From the NCBI RefSeq assembly GCF_900167135.1, contig NZ_FUWZ01000003.1, positions 868,001 through 932,000 of the forward strand: DNA of 64,000 nt. The letters run 5' to 3'. Shown here one piece after another: positions 54,044-62,210 of this stretch. The notes under the pieces were generated by a model. That model did no database searches and was not told the DNA's origin. It saw only the letters and a list, made by a program, of their open reading frames with translations. A program made the translations under genes and the position numbers. The DNA is from Chitinophaga eiseniae. Its GTDB lineage: Bacteria; Bacteroidota; Bacteroidia; Chitinophagales; Chitinophagaceae. Every line of letters starts with the position of its first letter. Position 1 is the first letter of the stretch.

Positions 54044-55321
54044 TTAATACTTCAGTGACCTGGTCAGGTTCAGCCAGATCCGCCAGAAAATAGACTGGTC
54101 TTCGGTGATAATCTCCGCATCCGCCAGGATGCCCGGCTTCAGCTTAATGACAGAATCTGCAGCTGTTCTTACCAGCGCTACCCGGGAGAAAAACAGGCTG
54201 TCTTTGACAGGGATATCCGATATATAATCCACCTTCCCTTTCAGGTATCCATATTCCTGGTAAGGATAACTGCGTACCCTGATCATCACCTGCTGCTCTT
54301 TTTTCACCCTCGACGATGCTGCCTGCGGGATCAGCACCTCACCGTAATAGTCGTTTTTGCCGGCATTGATATAAAACAGGATGTCGCCCGTTTTATGCAG
54401 CTGGTTTTCCTGTAAGAAATCTCCGTAAACCAAAAAGCCGGCAGAAGGCGTGGTGATCACATATTGTTTTTTCCAGTTCTCCGCATCGCTGATGAAGGTA
54501 TTCAGCGACTGGTAGAATTTCTTTTCTTCTTCGATGATCTGATTGTCTAACTCGGAAAGCTCTTTGTCTTTGGCTGACAGTGCGCTCCGGTTACTGATAA
54601 GCGTATTTTCCATCTGCGGGATTACCTGCCGCTTTGCCAGCAGCACTGCTTTTTTCCGCTGCAGCTCCAGCGGGCTGATGATCCTCTTTTCCGCCAGCAG
54701 CCGGTACTTTTCATACTCCGCTTCCGCGAGGGCCAGTTCATCTTTTTGCAGTTTGTAAATCTCTTCGGTGCGGGCGGTCTGATCGTTTACATACTGCACC
54801 TCGTTCTGTATAAAGTGTTTCCGCTTCTGTAAGACACCTTCCCTGTTGACCGCCTTATAGTTGAGGTACGCCGTATAGAAACTCTGGTAACTGCCCTGCA
54901 GCTCCCCCAGGTCCAGCTCTGTAGGAGCCACGAGATCTGTCAGGTCCTGCATGGAAGCGCCGCTGTTGCGTATTTCTTTCAGCCGGCTCAGGATATCGAT
55001 GACCTGCCGATGTTCCGCAATACTTTCCACATAGGCGATGTCCGTGTTTTTCTCCACCCATTGCCCTTCTTTGGCCAATATCTTCACGAGGTTACCATTC
55101 ACCTTGCTGACGAGCGCTTTGGGCGCATTGCTGGTACTGAACCTCATGGACACCTGCACCATTTCGGGATACCGGATAAACACCGAAAGGCCGATGATGA
55201 GCACCACCGTCAGCAACACGAAGGAAATACCTCTTTTCATCAGCCAGGATGGTGGCTTGGTGATGATCTCCTGGAGATCTTCTGAATGGATGTCGTCTTC
55301 CGTATAACTTTTCTTTGCCAT
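54044..55321 (-). CDS. HlyD-family membrane fusion protein
   Basis: This 425-residue protein has one TM (about residues 29-50), a long coiled-coil hairpin (residues ~110-290, rich in LAEAEYEKYRLLAEKRI-type sequence) and a lipoyl/beta-barrel part ending the molecule. It is the periplasmic adaptor of a type I secretion system. The start lies 4 bp after the stop of the peptidase-ABC transporter gene, so the two are co-transcribed. It would connect the transporter to the TolC protein encoded at 62211. Confidence 0.88.
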   Translation of the reverse strand: MAKKSYTEDDIHSEDLQEIITKPPSWLMKRGISFVLLTVVLIIGLSVFIRYPEMVQVSMRFSTSNAPKALVSKVNGNLVKILAKEGQWVEKNTDIAYVESIAEHRQVIDILSRLKEIRNSGASMQDLTDLVAPTELDLGELQGSYQSFYTAYLNYKAVNREGVLQKRKHFIQNEVQYVNDQTARTEEIYKLQKDELALAEAEYEKYRLLAEKRIISPLELQRKKAVLLAKRQVIPQMENTLISNRSALSAKDKELSELDNQIIEEEKKFYQSLNTFISDAENWKKQYVITTPSAGFLVYGDFLQENQLHKTGDILFYINAGKNDYYGEVLIPQAASSRVKKEQQVMIRVRSYPYQEYGYLKGKVDYISDIPVKDSLFFSRVALVRTAADSVIKLKPGILADAEIITEDQSIFWRIWLNLTRSLKY

Positions 55322-55325
55322 GATC

Positions 55326-57512
55326 TTAATTTCCCAGTTCCAGCTGGTTTTTTACCAGCTCAAAATATTTTCCGCGTTTCGCCGTCAGCGCCTGATGTGT
55401 CCCCTGCTCTACGATATTCCCTTTTTCCAGTACGATGATGTTATCGGCATTTTTTACGGTGCTGAGGCGGTGCGCCACAACAATCACCGTACGCTGGTCA
55501 AAAAACTGGTCCAGCTTTTCTACGATGGCTTTCTCATTGTTGGCATCCAGCGAATTGGTTGCTTCATCGAGGAAGATAAAGGCAGGAGCTTTATAGACGG
55601 CGCGGGCTATCATCAACCGCTGCCGCTGGCCCTGACTGATACCTTTTCCGGCGGTACCGATTTTTGTCGCCAGCCCGAAAGGCTCACCGGCAATAAAGTC
55701 TTCCATATTGGCTATATGCACGGCGTTTTGCAGCCTGTTCTCATCGGGAAACTCATCGTTGATAGCGATGTTGCGCTCTATCGTATCCGCATATACGTAG
55801 TTGTCCTGCAGCACGGAGCCACAGCTATCTCTCCAGAGCCCAAAATCAATCTGGTCCAGCCGTTTGCCGCCTATCAGTATCTCCCCTTCTTCCGGGTTAT
55901 AATAACGCAGCAGCAGTTTCAGGATCGTTGTCTTGCCGCTGCCGCTGGCTCCCACGATAGCCGTTGTTTTCCCGGCCGGGAAGCTCATATTCAGTTTGGT
56001 AAATATCGGTTCATTGCCTGCGCCATAATAGCGGAAAGTGACATTACGCAGCTCTATTGAGGTATCATCAGGCAGTTTAGTGAGGTAGTCTTTCCGGATA
56101 TCCACTTCTTCTTCTGTATCGTATATTTCATTGAGGCGCTCGAGACTTATTTTTGCATCCTGGTAAGACTGCAGAAAGCTCAGCAACGACTCCACCGGGT
56201 TGCTCACCATCCCCACGATATACTGAACGGCCATCATGCCTCCCAGTGTGATTTCTCCGTCGATCACCGCTTTGGCGGATATGTACGTGATCAGTATCCC
56301 CTTAGCCTGGTTGATGGCCATCGACCCGACGGACTGGTACTGGGACAACGCCAGGCTCTGCACCCGGAAACGGAAAAGTTTGGCCTGCAGCGTCTCCCAC
56401 CCCCATCGCCGCCGCTTTTCCGCGTTGTTCAGTTTGATGTCCTGCATGCTCTGTATCATTTCCACCATGTACGTCTGGTTTTCGGAAGATATCTTGAACC
56501 GTTTGTTGTCCAGCTCCCGCCGGTAACGCATAAAAGCCAGGATCCACACAGTGTATAGCACCGTGGAGATAATAAACACCAGGAAGATGGTTTTATTGTA
56601 GATGATCAGCAGGCTGCCGAAGATCAGCATGTTCACCAGCGAAAAGAGGGTATTCAGCGTACTCCCTGTCAGAAAAGCCTCGATACGCTGCTGATCGGCC
56701 ATCCGCTGCATAATATCACCATGCGTTTTAAGGTCGAAGAACCCCATCGGTAATTTCATGATCTTGATCAGCAGGTCTGTCAGGATGGAGATATTGACCC
56801 GGGTACTGATATGCAGCATGATCCATGACCGGATAAAAGACACCGCGGTACTGCCCACAAAAAGCATCAGCTGGGCAATCAGGATCAGGTTAATAAAGCT
56901 GATGTTTTTGGTATTGATCCCGATATCCACTACCGACTGCGCCAGGAAAGGCGCTATCAGCGACAGCAGGGTACCAAGCACCATGCCCAGTATCAGCTGA
57001 ATGAACAAACGGCGGTATTTATAGAAATAGGTAAATACCTTGCTCCATCCCAAAGCCCGGATAGGCTCATCCTCATCAATCTGGTAAAAATCGGGGCCGG
57101 GACTGAGTATCAGCGAGAGCCCGTCATGCTGATCTTTCACGGAAAACCAGTGCGCTTTGAACTCCCGCTCATCGTAAGAAGTCAGCCCACTCGCCGGATC
57201 GGATAAATAGTATTTGTCTTTCCTGATTTTATAAAGTACTACGAAGTGCTTCTGGTCCCAGTGGAGGATACAGGGCAGCTCTATCTGATGCAGCTGTTCC
57301 AGGTTCAGCCGGGCGCCCAGCGTACGGAATCCCAGTTTTTCAGCGGCTTCAGAGATACCCAGCAGGTTAACGCCATTTTTCGTCGTCTGACAGAGCTTCC
57401 GTATTTTATGGATGGACACCAGTTGTCCGTAGTATTTGAATATAATACGCAGACAGGTGGCGCCGCAGTCCATCATGTCCATTTGTTTGTAATGTGGGAA
57501 ACGTTTCAGCAT
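55326..57512 (-). CDS. Peptidase-containing ABC transporter (C39 PCAT)
   Basis: This 728-residue protein has an N-terminal C39 cysteine peptidase with Q10, DCGATC (catalytic Cys16), His89 in KHFVVLY and Asp105. Six TM helices (about 165-440) follow, then an ABC domain with Walker A VGASGSGKTTILKLLL, signature ISQGQRQRL and Walker B FIFLDEATNSLD. Such transporters cut leader peptides after a double glycine and export the core. The two GG-leader precursors nearby (59444 and 59879) are the obvious substrates. Confidence 0.92.
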   Translation of the reverse strand: MLKRFPHYKQMDMMDCGATCLRIIFKYYGQLVSIHKIRKLCQTTKNGVNLLGISEAAEKLGFRTLGARLNLEQLHQIELPCILHWDQKHFVVLYKIRKDKYYLSDPASGLTSYDEREFKAHWFSVKDQHDGLSLILSPGPDFYQIDEDEPIRALGWSKVFTYFYKYRRLFIQLILGMVLGTLLSLIAPFLAQSVVDIGINTKNISFINLILIAQLMLFVGSTAVSFIRSWIMLHISTRVNISILTDLLIKIMKLPMGFFDLKTHGDIMQRMADQQRIEAFLTGSTLNTLFSLVNMLIFGSLLIIYNKTIFLVFIISTVLYTVWILAFMRYRRELDNKRFKISSENQTYMVEMIQSMQDIKLNNAEKRRRWGWETLQAKLFRFRVQSLALSQYQSVGSMAINQAKGILITYISAKAVIDGEITLGGMMAVQYIVGMVSNPVESLLSFLQSYQDAKISLERLNEIYDTEEEVDIRKDYLTKLPDDTSIELRNVTFRYYGAGNEPIFTKLNMSFPAGKTTAIVGASGSGKTTILKLLLRYYNPEEGEILIGGKRLDQIDFGLWRDSCGSVLQDNYVYADTIERNIAINDEFPDENRLQNAVHIANMEDFIAGEPFGLATKIGTAGKGISQGQRQRLMIARAVYKAPAFIFLDEATNSLDANNEKAIVEKLDQFFDQRTVIVVAHRLSTVKNADNIIVLEKGNIVEQGTHQALTAKRGKYFELVKNQLELGN

Positions 57513-57525
57513 GTTTTAATTTGTC

Positions 57526-58653
57526 TCACTGTTGTTGGTCACGGTACATTTGCAATGTTTTTTCGAGGTCATCGAAATCAATATCTTTTTCAACGATTAC
57601 ACTATCGGCAGTGCGTAATAACAAATATCGCGGCACACCGTACAGGCGTAGCTTCTCCGCCAGCTGTCCGCCCTGTTTTTCATCGAGCCAGTATTGCTGA
57701 TAGGCGAATGGTTTCGCTTTCAGATGCCTGTCCCAGTCTGCTTTTCTGCTGGATATCGTGACCCCTGCAATAGCATAGGATTTGTTACCGGCGTTTTCCG
57801 TGGCTAATTTATTCAGGTATGGATGTTGCTGGATACATGGACCACACCAGGTAGCCCAAACATCGATCAACAAGTAGGGATACCGGGAGGCCAGGGTTTG
57901 AAAGGAGGTACCGCCAGGCGTTGCTTCAAATTGCAACGAAGGAAACAGCGCGCCGTCCATCCGCTTACGGCTCTCTTCCACATAGTCGGAGAACTTTTTT
58001 AACATAGCGGTACGCTCGGCGGGCGAAAACCGGGTAGTGTCCAGCCGCTCTATGGCTGCCCTGATCCGATCTCTGATGCCATACGTGGAAGGCCGGAACA
58101 GTGTCTTTAACCTTTGATAGGCGATATAGGAACCGTTATATTGTTGTATCAGTGCCAGCTCCAGGAGGTACTTTTGCATGCTGATGCTATCCATGCCCGG
58201 CATCGTCAGGTTTTCCGCAGCCATTTTTCCGGCATACGTCTTCCCGATCCCGTTGAAAAGTTCCTCTACCTTGTTTTCCCGACCACCGCTAACGGTCCAT
58301 TCACCAGAGGTTATATTGACTTCCAGTGAAATAACATTGGTATCCAGCACGAAGTACTTTACAGTATGATGGCAGCCGTCTTCATTATATTCCAGGGATG
58401 CCATTCCCGGGTGTGCACCGCTGGAAACATTTTTTATTGTTTTGGTGAAATAACCGGAGGCGTTTACTGCTAACCGGAAAGTATCGTTGTCTGTTCGCAG
58501 GGTTACGCAGAAATTCCCTATAGCCGGGCGGGGCTTTAAATATCCACTGATAGTAACCTGATTTTTCATCCGTCCGGCGCGCTGGCCATAGGATACGATC
58601 GTTAAAAGGGTAAAAAGCAGGAAAGTGGCATATTTTAAGGATGCTTTTACCAT
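57526..58653 (-). CDS. TlpA-like periplasmic thioredoxin
   Basis: This 375-residue exported protein has a signal peptide (cleavage after SYGQ), a beta-rich N-terminal half of the DUF4369/TlpA-associated type, and a C-terminal thioredoxin domain with WATWCGPCIQQHPYLNKLA (active site CGPC, about residue 271). It is 13 bp before the transporter gene on the same strand. In this cluster it may reduce or isomerise wrong disulfides in the cysteine-rich peptides. Confidence 0.82.
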   Translation of the reverse strand: MVKASLKYATFLLFTLLTIVSYGQRAGRMKNQVTISGYLKPRPAIGNFCVTLRTDNDTFRLAVNASGYFTKTIKNVSSGAHPGMASLEYNEDGCHHTVKYFVLDTNVISLEVNITSGEWTVSGGRENKVEELFNGIGKTYAGKMAAENLTMPGMDSISMQKYLLELALIQQYNGSYIAYQRLKTLFRPSTYGIRDRIRAAIERLDTTRFSPAERTAMLKKFSDYVEESRKRMDGALFPSLQFEATPGGTSFQTLASRYPYLLIDVWATWCGPCIQQHPYLNKLATENAGNKSYAIAGVTISSRKADWDRHLKAKPFAYQQYWLDEKQGGQLAEKLRLYGVPRYLLLRTADSVIVEKDIDFDDLEKTLQMYRDQQQ

Positions 58654-58656
58654 AAA

Positions 58657-59361
58657 TTATTTTTTTTCAGCCATCAATTTTTTATAAAGTCGCTGACCAT
58701 AAAAACTGTTTTTGACGGAATCCGGCAGTTCATTGTAAAACCGGATGTATCTGTCATAGGAAAAGTTGGGGTCTCCGGTTAAGATGTAGGTCATTTCATA
58801 AGTACCTTTGTGATCCGCTGCAGCCTTTAAAAAGAGGTCTGACAAATTTCTTTCGACCATCGCTAGTTCTTCCAGGTAGGCATTTTTTTCATAACCTGGT
58901 CCACTCTTTTCGATCAGTTGCTGTAATTCTCTCCGTTTTCTTTCCAGCGCCCCGCTTTTCTCAAAAACCGAACGCCACAAGTGGTAAAAAGGAGAAGTAG
59001 TTTCTACCTCAGCGCTATACCCTACTTTACCCTTTTCGAATTCCTCCTGCGTAAATGTATAGATATACCTGCTGCTGTCTAAAAATACCTTTGCGCCGGT
59101 TTTCTTCAGGTTGAGCATTGGTACGGAGGGCGTCGATGCGTCACCTTCAAATCTAAAACGGCCATTTTTCACTACGGTGGTATAGACAGGGCCGGCCTCC
59201 GGGAACTCCAGCTTCACACTATCCCCATCTTTAAAGCTGTATGGGTGTGCATCTCCCAACTTGCTATTGTCAAATTTTCCCTCAATAATATAGTGATATT
59301 GTGCGAAAGAAAAAAGAGGCAGCAACAGGAGTAAGTTAACAAAACAGGCATATCTCTTCAT
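58657..59361 (-). CDS. DUF4369-like periplasmic protein
   Basis: A 234-residue product is predicted from the ATG at 59361; the signal peptide ends SFAQ. The N-terminal part (HYIIEGKFDNSKLGDAHPYS through GRFRFEGDAS) matches DUF4369, the domain usually placed before TlpA-type thioredoxins, but no thioredoxin domain or CxxC follows. The C-terminal part is helical. It lies 3 bp upstream of the TlpA-like gene, so the pair may function together. Confidence 0.68.
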   Translation of the reverse strand: MKRYACFVNLLLLLPLFSFAQYHYIIEGKFDNSKLGDAHPYSFKDGDSVKLEFPEAGPVYTTVVKNGRFRFEGDASTPSVPMLNLKKTGAKVFLDSSRYIYTFTQEEFEKGKVGYSAEVETTSPFYHLWRSVFEKSGALERKRRELQQLIEKSGPGYEKNAYLEELAMVERNLSDLFLKAAADHKGTYEMTYILTGDPNFSYDRYIRFYNELPDSVKNSFYGQRLYKKLMAEKK

Positions 59362-59443
59362 GATAAGTTTGTTTTCTAACAGGGAATGAGTCCTGGCCAA
59401 AGGTAATATATGGCCAGGACTCATTTCGGGTATTATTCAGTAA

Positions 59444-59797
59444 TCAGTTAGACGATGCGAATACTGCAGTCCAGCTTGCACAACCGGACGCATTGGCGCA
59501 GGCGGTTTTACAGCCGTCTGAACAAGCCTGGTCCGTATTCCAGCCAAAGGGAGTATTGAAATTATAAGTACTTCCGTTCGTCAGTTTGAAGGTACAGGTA
59601 CAGGCTTTGCGTTCATCGCTGCTATCGCGGCAATCAGCTACGCCATCGTTCACATATGATAAGGGAATGCACGAACCGTCGCCGCATTGAAATTCGTCGT
59701 CGGGACATCCTCTTCCGCCCTGAACGTTTTTCAGGCTTTCTCTGGACAGTTTTTGGATACCTAAGGTATCTAAGTTTTTCAGCGAAATTTTCTTCAT
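59444..59797 (-). CDS. Precursor peptide 1: GG leader plus ten-cysteine core with LDLa-like motif
   Basis: A 117-residue product is predicted from the ATG at 59797 (frame open 22 codons further, without similarity). Residues 1-28 are a leader ending LSRESLKNVQGG, the C39 cut site. The 89-residue core has ten Cys: 31, 38, 43, 56, 66, 68, 92, 96, 100, 106. Residues 31-66 follow the LDL-receptor class A pattern: C, F36-x-C38, G41-x-C43-I, D51-G52-x-x-D55-C56, D58-x-S60-D61-E62, then C66. The fourth LDLa cysteine is Asn50. The end has C-x3-C-x3-C-x5-C-A-S-W. It is presumably exported and oxidised; function is unknown. Confidence 0.85.
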   Translation of the reverse strand: MKKISLKNLDTLGIQKLSRESLKNVQGGRGCPDDEFQCGDGSCIPLSYVNDGVADCRDSSDERKACTCTFKLTNGSTYNFNTPFGWNTDQACSDGCKTACANASGCASWTAVFASSN

Positions 59798-59878
59798 AGA
59801 TATAAAATTAGCAGTTAACACCAGGTCCCTTGCCTTACTCCGGGATATGCCGGAGTAAGGCAAAGGACCGCTAAAGAC

Positions 59879-60235
59879 TTAATTTGATCCAAATGTTGAT
59901 GACCAGCTGGCGCAACCAGAGGCATTGGAGCAGGCGGTCTGGCAGGCGTCGGAACATTCTTCCCCTGTTGTATAACCGGAAGACATCGGATAATCAAAGT
60001 ATTCGCCGTTGGTAAGTTTTAACCGGCAGGTGCAACTGTGCTGTCCCATTTCGTCACTGCCGTCGAGGCAATCCTTTATGCCGTCCATTTGTTTCACCTT
60101 GGGGATGCAGCTACCATCTCTGCAGGTAAATTCGTCAGGGGCGCACCAGCTTCCACCGTTCACGTTTTTCAGATTTTCTCTGGACAGTTTCTGGATACCT
60201 AATGTATCTAAGTTTTTCAGCGAGATTTTTTTCAT
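59879..60235 (-). CDS. Precursor peptide 2: GG leader plus ten-cysteine core with LDLa-like motif
   Basis: This 118-residue paralog of the next gene has a 28-residue leader identical at 26 positions, ending LKNVNGG. The 90-residue core has Cys at 31, 38, 43, 56, 68, 70, 94, 98, 102 and 108. The LDLa-like segment has F36-x-C38, G41-x-C43-I, D51-G52-x-x-D55-C56, D58-x-S60-D61-E62 and C68; the fourth LDLa cysteine is Met50. Between the paralogs the leaders are more conserved than the cores, yet all ten cysteines and the acidic calcium-type residues are kept. Transcription presumably starts upstream, near 60240-60350. Confidence 0.85.
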   Translation of the reverse strand: MKKISLKNLDTLGIQKLSRENLKNVNGGSWCAPDEFTCRDGSCIPKVKQMDGIKDCLDGSDEMGQHSCTCRLKLTNGEYFDYPMSSGYTTGEECSDACQTACSNASGCASWSSTFGSN

Positions 60236-60353
60236 AGCTGTGAAATTGAAGGTTTAAACACGATACCCGCTTCCTCCGGGGCATCTTCAGAGGACCTTTT
60301 ACAGGGAGCCTTCTGTTGCCCTGAATCGTTTGCAACCGGCCTGGGCTATTTTT

Positions 60354-61994
60354 CTAGAAAAAGTTCTTTAATTCTGTTACGCGGTAACTGTCGGGCAATT
60401 CCCTTCCATTGACATAGATGGTCGGGGTAGCCCTTATTTTCATTGTTTCGCACCAATCGCGCATCGCCAGTATTTTTCCTGACTGCTCGCTGAGCTCTCC
60501 GTTCATGGGATATTTTTGGGCAAAGGTGTCATAGTTTTTCACGGGCGCCAGATACCAGTCATCCAGCGCAGACTGCATTTTTACAGTGTCGCATTCTTGT
60601 TGGATCGCCATCAGGTGCGCCACCACGCGAGTCTTGATATCGCCCCCTTCTCCGGATACGGCGAATATAATACGCAGCCTTACATCCGGGTTGGTATGGA
60701 TAATATGCTCCAGCTCGGGATGCGCTTTGGCACAGGGGCCGCAGAAAGGATTACATACCTTGATGATTTCATGGGTAGCGCGAGGATTTCCCACCACGAT
60801 ACCTAAACCGTCTACCGGCGCAGTAACCCGCTCGCTTTTGTCCAGCAACGCTTCAAATATTTCCGGGTTGTAACGCAGCTTTTTCCATTTCTTTTCATAG
60901 TCTCTGCCATCACGGGCACTCTTCAACTCAGGAATAGCAGCGTTCGTCAGCAACAAAAACGATAGCCCTACCAGTATCACCACCGCCACGGGGTACAGCG
61001 CGAAACCTTCGCTGAGCGCAGCACTACCGGACAGGCAAAAAGCAGCTATCGTTGTATTGGCAGTCAGCACAACCTGCACGGCGAGGCAAAGCGGGCACCA
61101 TTGCTTCACTACTTTCCATTGATAGTAGACAGAAAACATTATGTAGGGGGATACCAACAACGATATCACAGACCATAGCAGTAAAAAGCCAATGTTCCCG
61201 GGGAACAATATCTGCGTTGTGAAAAAAGCAGCAAAAAAAGAAAAACCCCATACCGCCCAGCTGATCCCCATAAAGGAAGCCCTGGAAGAAGACAACACGG
61301 CATCGCAGTTGATCTTTTTACCCTTGCCACCACATACTTCTTTAATGAAAGGATTATGCGCGTCGATCTCATTCCAGATCAGCAGCGAAGAAACAGCGAG
61401 TCCAAGGAAAGAAAAGAGGAGAAAGCCAGCTCCCAACCAGGTGTACGTTCCGACAGGTTGAGAAAACAGATGGCCCGCTGCAAAGACTATGGCTGCCAAA
61501 GTAAGGCACAACGGCACTCTCTTCACCAGCATACGGTCCCTTTCCCTTTTTTTGTTGGCCGAAAAATGTACTTCATGTTTCGGTGTGGCGGTATCCAGCA
61601 GCAGGATAATGTGTTTATCCATCTTTTCGAATTCCTCTACAGACAACTGCTTAAGTTTGTTGGTCAACGGATCAAGATAGTCTATCTGTCCGTTCTCTGC
61701 ACGGGTCACAACGGTGAAGCCAGCCCGGGGCCAGTCATCCTGCTGAATGGAACAGATAAAGGGCGTTTCAAAAGCTTCGTAACTATGCGGCCCTTTTTCA
61801 ATAGCGGCAGATTCAATACCGTATTCGAAAAGCGTGTCCTTTATAGAAAGCAGGGAAGGATATTCTACGTGGTTATGCAGTGTGTCCGATAATCCGCTGT
61901 TTGTAAAGTTGACTTTCAGGTTTCCTAGCAAATAACGACAGGTATTAAAGAGATCGCTCTCTTTCCTGTGGGCAAACATCGTAAATAGGGTCAT
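60354..61994 (-). CDS. VKOR-DsbA fusion with N-terminal C39-like domain
   Basis: This 546-residue protein has a domain resembling a C39 peptidase without catalytic Cys (residues ~15-130, HNHVEYPSLLSIKDTLFEYG). A multi-helix vitamin K epoxide reductase domain follows, with VCGGKGKKINCDAV and the redox pair WCPLC (about residues 165-345). The C-terminal DsbA-like thioredoxin domain carries VCNPFCGPCAKAHPELE. Such fusions form disulfides by passing electrons to quinone. Next to two ten-cysteine exported peptides it is the obvious oxidative folding catalyst, and the inactive peptidase-like domain may hold the leader; that last part is inference. A start at 61979 is also possible. Confidence 0.85.
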   Translation of the reverse strand: MTLFTMFAHRKESDLFNTCRYLLGNLKVNFTNSGLSDTLHNHVEYPSLLSIKDTLFEYGIESAAIEKGPHSYEAFETPFICSIQQDDWPRAGFTVVTRAENGQIDYLDPLTNKLKQLSVEEFEKMDKHIILLLDTATPKHEVHFSANKKRERDRMLVKRVPLCLTLAAIVFAAGHLFSQPVGTYTWLGAGFLLFSFLGLAVSSLLIWNEIDAHNPFIKEVCGGKGKKINCDAVLSSSRASFMGISWAVWGFSFFAAFFTTQILFPGNIGFLLLWSVISLLVSPYIMFSVYYQWKVVKQWCPLCLAVQVVLTANTTIAAFCLSGSAALSEGFALYPVAVVILVGLSFLLLTNAAIPELKSARDGRDYEKKWKKLRYNPEIFEALLDKSERVTAPVDGLGIVVGNPRATHEIIKVCNPFCGPCAKAHPELEHIIHTNPDVRLRIIFAVSGEGGDIKTRVVAHLMAIQQECDTVKMQSALDDWYLAPVKNYDTFAQKYPMNGELSEQSGKILAMRDWCETMKIRATPTIYVNGRELPDSYRVTELKNFF

Positions 61995-62094
61995 AGTAAC
62001 GGGACAGAATAATTTTTCTCAATATAGAAAACTTTTTATTCTAAATTCGTTTTTACTTAACAATTATATAACATGAAAAATTTCTAAATAATCA

Positions 62095-62126
62095 TTTCGC
62101 CAGAACCTACGCCCGTACTAAGTTTG
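62095..62126 (+). promoter_or_regulatory. Candidate Bacteroidota promoter for the TolC gene
   Basis: TAAGTTTG (62119-62126) matches the -7 consensus TAnnTTTG exactly. A TTTC box (62095-62098) stands 20 bp upstream in place of the -33 TTTG. A start near 62133 would leave about 78 nt before the tolC ATG. Confidence 0.5.
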
Positions 62127-62210
62127 CAGTGAAATATACGCTTAATAAAACATACTGTTACCATCCCTAAAGAAGAAGAATTTAATGCTGAACATCAATA
62201 ATATGAACAG

